Origin: Astragalus membranaceus
Lineage: Eukaryota; Streptophyta; Magnoliopsida; Fabales; Fabaceae
Length of the DNA: 64,000 nucleotides
Direction: 5' to 3'
Assembly: GCA_039519185.1 (NCBI GenBank)
Contig: CM076846.1
Span: forward strand, 139,024,428-139,088,427
In this document: positions 11,041 to 21,153 of the stretch, piece after piece
Position numbering within the stretch: position 1 is the stretch's first letter
How the letters are laid out: each line of letters starts with the position of its first letter
The notes under the pieces: model-generated
Databases searched by the model: none
The model's input: the letters and a program-made list of their open reading frames with translations, nothing else
Told to the model about the DNA's origin: nothing
Translations under genes and position numbers: made by a program

Positions 11041-11789
11041 GATGATAACAAATTACATTATGCATAGGGGGTTTGATAGTAATGGAACTTTTTCAAAAAG
11101 CTCCCCCTAAGCATATGCATAATAAAATAAACAGTACATCAGCAGGATAGCAGCAATTATTTTCTCTCCTCACATATACCATGCATATATTCTCTCCCAC
11201 ATATAACAAACATAATATTCTCTCCCCCTTTGTTTTCATCAAAAAGGAGGGGCTGAGCACATAGCATATGAGATAATCACAAACAGACATAATCACTTTG
11301 TAAACTAGCAAAGGAGCACATAGCATATGAGATATCAGAAATAGTAGTTCATGCTATGCTCCCCCTTACTTGGTGATCCCCCTTAATAATTTTAGAATGC
11401 AAGGCTTTAGCAAAAAGAGGGTGGATCATCAGGGTTTTAAAAATATGATACCCAAGATAATCATCCTTGGTTCAACAATATAGGTATCATTTTTAACATA
11501 AAAAATATGTTGCATCAAAGATCTAGTATAATAGCACTTGAGAAAAGGCTTTGATGCATACAAACAATTACTTCACATAAGTGTTTAATACTTGATAAAT
11601 ATAGTTGTGTTTTCCTTACCCACACAACCTTTACCTATTAAGCAGATTTATAGTTGGTATACATTACAAATTCACTAGCTTTGTTGCTCAAGTTCAAGAG
11701 TAGTGAAGCATTACCAGATTTATGAGCTTCGTGTCTCAGCTATCAAGGTACCAATCCCCTATACCTTGAAGCATACCTGCACAAAAAAA
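11041..11789. other. Non-coding 3' internal region of Copia element
   Basis: No coding similarity. Several polypurine-tract-like runs on the minus strand (near 11100, 11225, 11360 and 11378), fitting the remains after loss of pol. Confidence 0.5.
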
Positions 11790-13505
11790 TCAAGTAGGAA
11801 CTTTTGGTACCCATTTCTCTTTGGGTCCTTTGGGGTTAGTTATCAAGGGGGTTTTCATAATCCACCTTGGTTTCTTACAGGTAGGTATAAGGGTACCTAG
11901 CTCACATAATTTACGAATAGGACATCTAAGAGAGCTATGGTTCCCTTTTTGACAATAGGTGCATGAGAATACAGTAGGTGTATGACTTGAAGTAGCAGCT
12001 ACAAAAGTTATTTTCTTGTTCAAAACAGAGGAGGTGGAATTACCTTTGTACCCAATACCTCTCCTATCAACATATTCATGTTGGGAGTGAAGTAGCTTGG
12101 TCAAGGTCTTTTCACCAACCTCAAATTTTTTCAAAGATTCTTTCAAAAATTCATTTTCAACCTTGACTTTTTTAAAATTTTGTTTAAGCTCAAGAAATTC
12201 AAGGTTGAAAGGTTTTGTTTCATGTAGCTCATTCTTCAACTTAACTACCTCATTTTCTAGAGTCTCAATTTGAGTGAGCATGCTTTTGTTACTCTTTGCC
12301 AATTTCTTAGATTTTAACAAAAGAGTTTCATGTTCAAAATAAAGAGCTTCAAAAGCCTCACTCAAATCTTGACTACTATACATATCATCAAGTAAATCAT
12401 CATGCATAGAGGAATTAGAAAGACTAGAAGAGTTAAGGCTTACCTTAGATGAGTCATTTGCCATATGACAAACACCATTTGCAATTTGCTCTTCTTCGTC
12501 TATGTCACTATCAGTGCCAAGACAATCCCATATAGTAGCCTTAGGTGTTTCACATGCCGTGAGACAAATGGCATTTGCAACCTCCTCTTCTTCACTGTCA
12601 GTATAGTTGTTCCATGTAGCCTTCTTAGCTTTCTTGGATTTCTTTGAGTTATTTCTCTTTTCAAGTTTGTTGAATCTCATGTATTCTTCAAATAATTCAG
12701 CCATGTCTTCATCATCAGATTCTTCATCAGACTCAACCTCTTTCCTTGCTACCTTAGGTGTTTTAGCAGCAAGAGCAAGAGATTTTCTTTCTTTTACCAT
12801 TTCTGCTTCTTGATCTTTGTTAGCAGCCAATACAACCTCAAAGACTAGAAGTGACCCGATAAGATCTTCTTGAGGCAGAGTACCAATATCTTTGGCTTCA
12901 GTGATTGCACAAGTTTTTGGAAAGAACTCACCAGTCAAAGATGCAAGAATTTTCCCATTTATATCTTTTGTAGAATACCTCTTTCCCAGTGCCCTTAGGT
13001 TGTTTACAATCAGATTCAGTCTCTGGTGCATAGCTGCAACAGATTCACCTTCCTTCATTTTGAATGATTCATAGTCAGAAGTGAGGATTCTGATTTTTGT
13101 ATCCTTTACTTGGCTTGTACCGACATGTGTAGCTTCCAAGCAATCCCAGATCTCTTTAGCTGTCTGACACCCTTTTACCCTTCCATATTCTTCTTCACAT
13201 AGAGATAGGTGAAGAATGTTCATAGCTTTGGCATTCTGAGAGATTTTGTCTAACTCGGGCTTTCTCAGCTCTTTCAGGTCAATGGTGTAGATATCCTCGA
13301 CTGGCACTTCTTCTTCTTTGCCGGTAGCTTTACTTTTGATTTTCATTGGGATCAGTGGTCCATCTGCAATGATCCTCCATAAGGTGAAATCTATAGCCTG
13401 CACATGACATTTCATTCGACTACTCCAGTAGTCATAGTTAGTCCCATCAAACAGGGGTGGCCTAAATAAAGACATCCCCTCTTTCAAAAAAGAACCCACA
13501 ATCAC
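11790..13505 (-). CDS. Copia gag polyprotein (571 aa), no pol
   Basis: Single intact frame of 571 codons. The N-terminal part has RPPLFDGTNYDYWSSRMK, the signature of plant Copia gag (DUF4219/UBN2 region), with KEIWDCLEATH further on. Residues about 255-345 are Lys/Glu-rich and 400-490 look coiled-coil. A zinc knuckle CTYCQKGNHSSLRC (C-x2-C-x4-H-x4-C) lies near residue 530. It ends at KEKWVPKVPT, about where related elements continue into protease; here a stop follows. The first Met (13505) or the Met ten codons later (before SLFRPP) could be the start. Gag packages element RNA into particles; that this protein still does so is inferred from its intact frame. Confidence 0.88.
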   Translation of the reverse strand: MIVGSFLKEGMSLFRPPLFDGTNYDYWSSRMKCHVQAIDFTLWRIIADGPLIPMKIKSKATGKEEEVPVEDIYTIDLKELRKPELDKISQNAKAMNILHLSLCEEEYGRVKGCQTAKEIWDCLEATHVGTSQVKDTKIRILTSDYESFKMKEGESVAAMHQRLNLIVNNLRALGKRYSTKDINGKILASLTGEFFPKTCAITEAKDIGTLPQEDLIGSLLVFEVVLAANKDQEAEMVKERKSLALAAKTPKVARKEVESDEESDDEDMAELFEEYMRFNKLEKRNNSKKSKKAKKATWNNYTDSEEEEVANAICLTACETPKATIWDCLGTDSDIDEEEQIANGVCHMANDSSKVSLNSSSLSNSSMHDDLLDDMYSSQDLSEAFEALYFEHETLLLKSKKLAKSNKSMLTQIETLENEVVKLKNELHETKPFNLEFLELKQNFKKVKVENEFLKESLKKFEVGEKTLTKLLHSQHEYVDRRGIGYKGNSTSSVLNKKITFVAATSSHTPTVFSCTYCQKGNHSSLRCPIRKLCELGTLIPTCKKPRWIMKTPLITNPKGPKEKWVPKVPT

Positions 13506-13560
13506 AGATATATAAATAAAATTTAAATTGCGAGATGTAAAGCTCTATATGCAATTTCTA

Positions 13561-13573
13561 GCTCTTGATACCA
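13561..13573 (-). other. Primer-binding site of Copia element
   Basis: Minus strand TGGTATCAAGAGC two bases inside the 5' LTR boundary; resembles the initiator-methionine tRNA site used by most plant Copia elements. Confidence 0.75.
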
Positions 13574-14564
13574 CTTGTTAGACTATCTGATAACCTTAGA
13601 AGGGGGTGAATAAGGTTATGTGCAAAACTTTAATTCTTTTTCGGTTTTCAAAAACTTTTGCAATGCTTGTTTAAATCAAATGCGGAATCTGAGATTTAAA
13701 CTTATATGATGTATGTAAGCAGGCAGATCAGGCACAGTGAGATGTTACTATTTTCAATATTTACTGTAACCAGATAATTTTAACTAAACAGGCAGATCAT
13801 GGAAAGTGTACTATTACGCTATTATCAGAGTTCAGGATAGACAGATATTATAAGCAGCGTAACAATAGACAGATCGGCACAGTGATAGTAGAATTATAAA
13901 CAGATATAAACAGTAAATAAAGTAAAGAGAGAGGGATAGAGATACACCGGGAATTTTATGAGGTTCGGGATAAAAGCCCTACGTCCTCGGCCTCTGGCTT
14001 TGCAACCTTTGGACTTTTGCTGACAACCACTATATGAAGAATGTTTTACAAACAGGCAACTTCAAATAGTAAATCTCAATTCCCCCGAACTGAGAACCCG
14101 AGCACACAGCTAAGGATTTCAACACCGCTTCAATCTCCTGATTGAACGACCCAAGAGCACCTCCCAGGATTTCACTACCACTTCATTCTTCCCTGATTGA
14201 ACGACCCAAGATTACCTCCCAGGATTTCAAACCAACTCAATCTCCTGATTGAGAGACCCAAGATTACCTCCCAGGATTTCAAACCAACTCAATCTCCTGA
14301 TTGAGAGACCCAAGATAACTTCCCAGGATTTCAAAGTGACCCCCACAATAGTAGATTACAATATAGAAGCTATGATCTAATCACCTCAGATAATATGACA
14401 ATATAATAGCTGAGAGAGATGAGTGACTAGATCTATAAGAAATGATATGAAAGTGATAGCTCTATTTTTCTCTTTCTCAGATCTAGAAAATGTATGTGAG
14501 AAGTAGAGAGATTTGTTGTAATTTTTCGTGTGGTTGAATGTCTGAAGAGTGTGAAGCACCTCCC

Positions 14565-14572
14565 TATTTATA
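14565..14572 (-). promoter_or_regulatory. LTR TATA box (right LTR, active position)
   Basis: Same CCTATAAATAGGGAGG context as in the other LTR. In the upstream LTR it would position the start of the retrotransposon transcript about 30 bases further on, near 14535. Confidence 0.65.
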
Positions 14573-14619
14573 GGTTTAGAAAAACGTAAGATTTTAAGAA
14601 AACATTTAAAGAAATGATG

Positions 14620-15075
14620 AATCGATTGTTTGATGAAGTTAAAATGTTGATGAATCGATTCTTATCATTTTAGAAGACATAAGAATCGATTATATGGCTA
14701 GTTAAAAAATTGAGGAATCGATTCTTTACATATGGAGAACATAGGAATCGATTGTTTGTTTCTTTGGAAATAGGTAGGAATCGATTATGTAGCTTTAGGA
14801 AACAAAAGAATCGATTGTGAGTGAAGTGCACAAGCTTAGGAATCGATTCTTTGCTCCACAATAGATTGCCAAATCGATTTTATAGTCTTTTGAAATAGAA
14901 GGAAATCGATTCTTACCTTTTGCTTATGTATATGCATGAATCGATTACATACTTCAAACATAGGGCAAGGAAATCGATTCTTGGCCTATAGGTGAGCCTA
15001 AAATCGATTTCATAGCCTATATAAATTGTATAAATCGATTTCATAGCCATTGGAACAAAATAGAAAATGATTTTT
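14620..15075. repeat. Phased AATCGATT palindrome array (right LTR)
   Basis: Same array in the promoter LTR, beginning at 14620. The two sites degenerate in the left LTR are exact here, giving 14 exact copies. It lies directly upstream of the TATA box at 14565-14572. Confidence 0.9.
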
Positions 15076-15835
15076 GATTTCCACAAAATCGTTTTTAGGT
15101 TTAGGTTCCACCTTATGCATGCATGCAAAAATATTTTTTCAAACCCTAATTTTGATATGCATGTTTTCAAAAGTCATCTCTCAGCTACTAAAATGTCATA
15201 GACCTTAAGTGATAGGACCTTACATTGTGTCCTAAAGAAAGCGGATGAACAATTAGGTCTTCATCTTCAAAGGTGGCTTCTTCTCCAAGCTGCTCCACTT
15301 TAATGCTTCCTGCTTTTTGATTCCCGTCCTGTACTTCATTCAACTTGAACCATTAGTAGATAAGGTGTAATTTGTTATCATACAAAACAAAGAGTGTTTT
15401 CCCTTGGTTCAACAATCAGCTCATGGTCCACCTTCGTATGTCCGGTCGAGACGAGGGGGGCTAATCCGGAACCTGTGATATACTCCCACAACTGGTGGTT
15501 ATGGGAAGACCCAAATAGTCTCTGACCTAGCTTGTTACCGTGGTTGGTAACCTTCAATTTACGCTCATATGTCTGAATTAAAAATAAATAAAAAAATACG
15601 GCTACGTAAATAAATTCAACTAACAAGACTATGTAAATAAATTCAACTTACCGGGTCTCTCAGAATAACGGTACAAACATGAGATGCTAGCCCAGTGAAT
15701 AGAGGAGGCTGCTCCTAATGCTGCTCTTGATGCTGCTGAGGCTGATGGTAGGGCTCCTCCTGAATTGTTTTTGGAAGTCATAAGTGTTTCAAAAACCGTA
15801 AAGTAGTATACGCGGGAGAACATGTGTTATGTTTG

Positions 15836-16573
15836 AGGTCATGGAACTAAATGTTCAAGTAACTGTTTAAGGTCATGAAACTAAATGTTCAATCAATTGT
15901 TTAAGGTCATGGAACTAAATGTTCTATCAAGGTTAAGATATATTAATTATATCAGAGGATGGGTGACGACCCAGTAGATTAGTATACTAGGGGAGGGGAA
16001 GTCATGAGCCCCATAACCTAGGCCTCAGAAGGTTTGAAGCTAGTGTAAACTAGTGGAGAGGTTCGAAGGTAAAGGCAGAGCTTTTACCGGAGATGTACTA
16101 TGGCATGACAGGAAAAGCTATATACACGTAGGACCTAAATCGACTACGATTAAACGAAAAGAAATAAACGAACCGCGAGTGTGTAGTAAGGGGTCTCGAT
16201 AGGACTCACTGAGATTTGTAATCTCACCCTTTATATGTTGTTGTTTTTCAGATACGCAGGGAAAGAACAAAGCGAGAAAGCATGGTTAGATGAGGCCTTA
16301 TGGAGAACCCGAAGACTTAGCTTTTGTCTTCATTTTGTTTCTCCTAGTTTTAATGTAATTTCGATGTTATGACTTGTACATGTATTAGAAGTTGTAAATC
16401 GTTTCCGCTATTGCTGTACTTGATATTGAATAATAGGGATTAAGATTGATCACTTGATGAGTTATATCAAGTTTTTAATTTTGTTCAAGATCCAAATACA
16501 GGAATTTTACTCTGATGTATACCAAGTTGTGCATTTTAGTATTTCTACTTATTAGAAATATTAGGGTGTTACA
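15836..16573 (+). mobile_element. 3' part of a Ty3/Gypsy-type LTR (same family as 56245-63530)
   Basis: The sequence ends AGGGTGTTACA at 16573, the usual end of LTRs that begin TGTAACA. It begins with three tandem copies of a 37-base unit (GGTCATGGAACTAAATGTTC, 15836-15930). GGGTGACGACCC, GGGGAGGGGAAGTCATGAGC (15994-16013) and the TCTCGATAG/GTTGTTTTTCAGA block near 16193-16252 match, in reverse complement, sequence flanking 56958/61264 and 56600-56680. 5' end lost. Confidence 0.65.
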
Positions 16574-17032
16574 CGAAGCAATGGCAATTTGGCCTATACT
16601 CATTGGGCACCCGCAAAATTATCCATGACAAATGGATATTTACCCGCCAAACTGTTTGCGGGCTTGGGTACGCGGGCACTATGATGCCCACCCCACACTG
16701 GGCCTGCACCCGCATAGGCGCGTGCACGCGCGCGCGCACACACACGGATTATATATATAATTTATTACTAGTTACTATTATAACAATTTTAAGTATAACC
16801 GATTTAAAAAAAATAAATCCATTTAACATATATATGTAACTACTAATATTATGAATGTTTTTATTTCGATAAATACTATTATTTGTAATATTTTAATAAT
16901 TATATTTGAAAATATTTGATCGCTTTTATGATATATTTTATGTTATTTATTGATCCACAAATATTATAAGATCTTTATTTGTTGGTCCTTTAAGAGAGTT
17001 GGAAAATTAGATTATGCAACTATTAGGCAGTA
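16574..17032. other. Gene-free; GC-rich remnant then AT-rich DNA
   Basis: 16600-16740 holds GCGGGTAAATAT-type sequence resembling internal parts of the hAT MITE at 55509. A short CA/CG dinucleotide stretch follows at about 16720-16746, then AT-rich DNA. No gene seen. Confidence 0.35.
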
Positions 17033-17457
17033 GGCTTAAATATCATTTACCCCCATGCAAATATCACGTTTATCCATTTACCCCCCTGCAAAAAAAAACT
17101 TTTAAAACAAACCCTGCAAAATGTAATTGTATCCAGTTACCCACCTGTTGTTAGTTTTGGCTAACAACGTTAAGTCTAGGCTGACTTGACTGACATTTGG
17201 GATCTAGTTAACCCCCTGCAAATATTAAGTGTTTCTAGTTACCCCCTGCAAATATTAAGTGGGGGGTAGTTACCCCCTACAAATATTAAGTGTTTATCGT
17301 TACCCCCTGCAAATATTAACGCTGTTAGCCAAAACTAACAGCAGGGGGGTAACTAGATACAATTACATTTTGCAGGATTTGTTTTAAAAGTTTTTTTTTT
17401 GCAGGGGGTAAATAAATAAACGTGATATTTACAGGAGGGGTAAATGATATTTAAGCC
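17033..17457. mobile_element. Foldback MITE with about 140-bp terminal inverted repeats
   Basis: Left arm starts GGCTTAAATATCATTTACCC and right arm ends with its complement (GGGTAAATGATATTTAAGCC). Arms of about 140 bases extend to the GTTAGTTTTGGCTAACA motif. The middle holds four copies of a 21-22-base unit, ACCCCCTGCAAATATTAAGT. No coding sequence and no convincing target duplication. Confidence 0.7.
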
Positions 17458-18386
17458 CCGGTAGTAACATAAATAGTGGCCAGAGGAAAAAGGTCAAAAA
17501 AGAGGATGAAATAGTTAAATATCAGAAGCAATCATAGAAAATAGACTAAATAGTGGAGGAACAGCAACTCTGGTCCTCCTCCCTTCTTAGCCATATATAT
17601 AACTACATGAAAATAGCTATGCAGAAGATAAAAATAGAAGATCATCCACTTGTATCATGCTTTTAATAATTTGAGCCTCAAATTTAAAAGAAAAAAAAAT
17701 GAAGAATATGAGAGATGGGGGATTTACATAAAGGGAGAAGCTGATCAAGTCTCTGATGGAAGTTGCAGATCGCCTTTTTTCCTTGCTCTCATTTGTCCTT
17801 CTCCACTTCTCTATCCCACTGCTTTTATGTCTGTCTTTCTTTCTCATTGCACTTGATTACACCAAATTAAATGAGATGGCTTCAACAGTTCCGTGATACT
17901 GCAAAAATGAAAAGCATCAACAAACATATATAGGTGAAAGTGAAAGAAGTGCGAGTAAAAGAAAATAAATTTACAGGTTTGGTGTTTCTCCACACATTAT
18001 TTTCCTTGTTATTTTTCTATAGGGGCATTAAATCACGTTATATAGGATATGTTACGTTTGGGATACATACGTATAAAAAAACTAATATTCCATAAAACAC
18101 TCATAAATATAAAGTAGAAATAGAAATTAATTGGTTTTAATCTATAACCATATATAATTGGTTTTACTAAATATAGTAATTTCAAAACAAATGCATCGTG
18201 ATAGAACGATGATCCTTCTCATGTCCATCTGTTAACATCCCGAACAACTAAAACAAAAGCCTTTCCTTCCCTATACAAAAAAGCCTTTGTCGAACTCTTC
18301 AGAAGAGACCAAGTCGTTTACATTATATTTGTGACTCTTGCCAACAATTAATTGGTTCTTTGTGAAGAACAAGAAAAACAAAAAAA
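17458..18386. other. Upstream region of RING gene, no gene seen
   Basis: AT-rich. 18056-18125 is a diverged copy of sequence at 27130-27200 (GGGATACATA...AAAGTAGAAATAGAAATT), a dispersed repeat. No clear TATA box was assigned. Confidence 0.4.
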
Positions 18387-18761
18387 ATGGCTGAGGGTGA
18401 AGAACAAGAACAAAGCCCCAGAAACCAACATTTGGGGTGAGAATATTATTATTTGTAGATTATTTCTAGGTGCACCAGTACCTACGTGTGCTGCGTTTAA
18501 TATGATATATATATGTTTTTTAATATATGTTTCTTTTTCATTTCTCGTCTAATTTGATATATGTTTTTTAATATGTTTATTTATTTTCCCATTTCGCCTC
18601 TTAGCCTCTATCTATTTGATTAATTGTAAGATGCATTTGTAAGGTGCACCAGTAGCATGTATTTTTTTTATATTATAACCAAGGGTTATTATACATGGTA
18701 CATTGGTGAGAGACTTGTTTGTTCGCTCACCCTAAAAGCCACCTGATTTGAGTAAATATCA

Positions 18762-18799
<38 letters not shown>

Positions 18800-19949
18800 T
18801 TTTGCATCAATTTTTTTTAATTCTCTACTTTTAGGAAAACCGAAGCTGAGGGGAGTTCACATGTGGTTGTTCATGTGGTTGTACATCAAGATCCTGAGCA
18901 ACAACAATCTTGCGTAGATAAACTAAGGACGGAACTTTCTTGTGCAGTAAGATTGTTCTAATATTTCAAATATTAATTTTGTATTAATTTCATAGTATAT
19001 ATATTGATTTTATTTTCAATTGTGTGCAGATTTGTTTGGAGCTATGCTATGAGCCAACTACCACTCCTTGCGGTCACAGGTATCAATCCAATCACAAATA
19101 ACACACTATTAGTTCTTAAGGTTTTGTCACATTCATTCCGGTGGTCTTTAAAGGACTCAAAGACACTTGTGACAAAACATTAATTGTGACTACTTGTTAT
19201 TTAAACCTTTACCATTAATTTTTTATGTATTAATTCAAGGAATTCTGATTTAGAATCTATTATTTTACGTACAGCTTTTGTAGGAAATGTCTGAAATCTT
19301 CCGTAGACAAGGGTCACAGAATGTGTCCCAAATGCAGGGAACCGATAAGGTATTTATATAATTTTTAGCTTTACAAAATGGCATATAGTGTTGGAAATAT
19401 GCATTGTTAGCATAGTGGTTGGAAATCTGGGTTTTTTGAAGGAGATTGTGCCTTTTGGTGATGTTATGTTAATTTTTCTTTTGCAACTTTGGTGTGGAGA
19501 TTAGTTGTCTTTGATTATGTGAAGTGTGTATTTTAAAAACACCTAGTGGTGTTAGGTGTTCACTTTAACTTTATTGTTTGTAATGTATTTGCTTTCTACC
19601 TAGCTTTACCAATTTAACTATTAATAAATTTCTACTTAATGAAAAAAATCTAAATTGATTATAACAAATATATTTTATAATGGTAGCTCATCTATTCTTC
19701 GTGTTGATATCTTGCAGCAATGATCGATCATTCTCGGTAAACATTGTTATCTGGAACACAATACAACTTTTTTTTTCTGAAGAAGTGAAAGCAAGGAAAG
19801 TTCAGCTACAGAAGCTACAAAAGCCACCACCTCCTGAAGTGGAACTCCCATTTGTCGTGGCATTTATCCTTAGCATTTTCATCCTCATTTTTATGGGTCT
19901 TTTCATCATTTTCTTTATTTTTCTCTTCTATAACATAATACTTCTTTAA
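18387..19949 (+). CDS. RING-finger (C3HC4) E3 ligase-like protein with C-terminal membrane segment
   Basis: Five exons: 18387-18436, 18835-18946, 19030-19079, 19275-19349 and 19718-19949, all with GT-AG borders and matching phases; 172 residues. It starts MAEGEEQEQSPRN and has an acidic/Gln-rich N-terminus. The RING is CAIC...PCGHSFCRKC...CPKC, that is C-x2-C, C-G-H, C-x2-C and C-x2-C, split by two introns. Next comes NIVIWNTIQLFF, a block I recall from a plant RING family. A proline-rich linker (PPPPEVELP) leads to a hydrophobic C-terminus of about 35 residues, probably a membrane anchor. Likely role: ubiquitin transfer at a membrane. A partial copy lies at 28635-29110. Exon 1 is the least certain. 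Confidence 0.78.
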
Positions 19950-20425
19950 ATTGAAAGTCTAAAACGCACACACTGACAGTTGAGATGGAGACGAAGAGTT
20001 TCTTTATTGCCTTGATACATCATCATATTGCCTTTATATAGGCTTTTGTAAACAATGAAATCTTACTATTATTAAGTGATAAGAGAATTGGGATTAATGC
20101 TTAAGTTAATTTTTAAACTCTACTAAAGATTTCTAGATTGCTCTACTTCTTTACATTAAGGAGGTGCTGCATTTTCTTCAACATTTTAGGAGGAGCTATT
20201 TTTTTAATCCAATCTTGATTTAGTAGTTTATGACAAGCTGGTCTTTAACTTCTTATATTACAGTTACGTTTGATCTTCATAACTTGGGCAAACATCTCAA
20301 AAGCTTCTTTACTTTGTTCTGATTAGAGCAAAGTTTTTTCAATGTCTTTAAATCATTTATGATCATTGTGAATCTGCTTAACATCTTGTTCGCGTCTAGT
20401 AATTAAACAAGAAGATATGGTGATC

Positions 20426-20706
<281 letters not shown>

Positions 20707-21153
20707 CATAATAAAGCTGTAGGTGTTATACTATGATCGTTACCAAGAATTCTGAGATTAGGGTGCAAAGTAGGGGATTTACATTTATGCAGGTAAATGG
20801 GGCGGTTGACCGACTAATCGACTAGTATTCGGTTCTAATTGAAGGGGGGATTGATTGGTGCTCGGTCGTATAATGTGCCACACTATTTGATATAGTAGTC
20901 TTCGGTCATTTACCTTTAGTATTATGGTACACAATACTTCAAACGATAAGCATTAATTAAATGCAAAATCGTTCAAACAAGAGATAAATGCAAAGTCGTT
21001 CAACATCGTACATGTAACGGACCTGTTTCTATTTTGTGATTCTGTTTGTTAGAAGCCATTCTTTGTTAAGTGTTGTCATTTAATATGAAATATTGAAATT
21101 ATAACAAGATTTTATAAAATCATCGAATGAGTTTTTAAAAAAAAGATCATATG
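20707..21153. other. Gene-free stretch
   Basis: No coding similarity or repeat structure recognised. It ends at the poly-T start of the minus-strand LINE. Confidence 0.4.

Larger units (their letters stand above)
9183..15414 (-). mobile_element. Gag-only Copia-type LTR retrotransposon
   Basis: Complete element of 6232 bases in minus orientation: left LTR 9183-11026, internal region 11027-13575, right LTR 13576-15414. LTRs start TGTTAGAC and end TTCAACA (TG...CA). The 5-bp target duplication ATCAG is present at 9178-9182 and 15415-15419. A purine tract (minus strand AAAAAGGGGGAGTT) abuts the left LTR, and a primer-binding site TGGTATCAAGAGC, matching the initiator-Met tRNA 3' end style, abuts the right LTR. 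Only gag is encoded; protease, integrase and reverse transcriptase are missing, so it would depend on a relative in trans. By eye the LTRs differ at about 17 positions plus one 5-bp indel, so insertion was recent. Confidence 0.93.
13576..15414 (-). repeat. Copia 5' LTR (right copy, promoter LTR)
   Basis: 1839 bases, nearly identical to the left LTR. In minus orientation this LTR drives the element. A 5-bp deletion (near 15150) and scattered substitutions distinguish it. Tandem units with TCAATC-TCCT-GATTGA hairpins lie at about 14109-14338. Confidence 0.93.
8840..15830 (-). pseudogene. Plant mobile domain (PMD/MAIN-like) gene, split by Copia insertion
   Basis: Minus-strand coding DNA lies on both sides of the LTR element. 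A 5' exon (about 15824-15652) carries residues GLASHVCTVILRDP up to a CCG|GTAAGT donor. An intron ends in TTTAATTCAG. The next exon starts at 15572 (TYERKLKVTNHGNKLGQRL) and runs to 15415. Reading resumes at 9182 with MFAFLERWHSETLSFHLPFG, DDVSCLLHLPITG, then WLQEIVSRG and RPVVRAFILLILSWSIF, and fades at about 8840. The ERW...FHLPFGEMTITLDDV...LPI core is the hallmark of the plant mobile domain. Deleting the insert and one ATCAG copy restores the frame between DHEL and MFAF. A frame change or stop also exists in the 5' exon, so the gene was probably already decaying. Confidence 0.75.
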
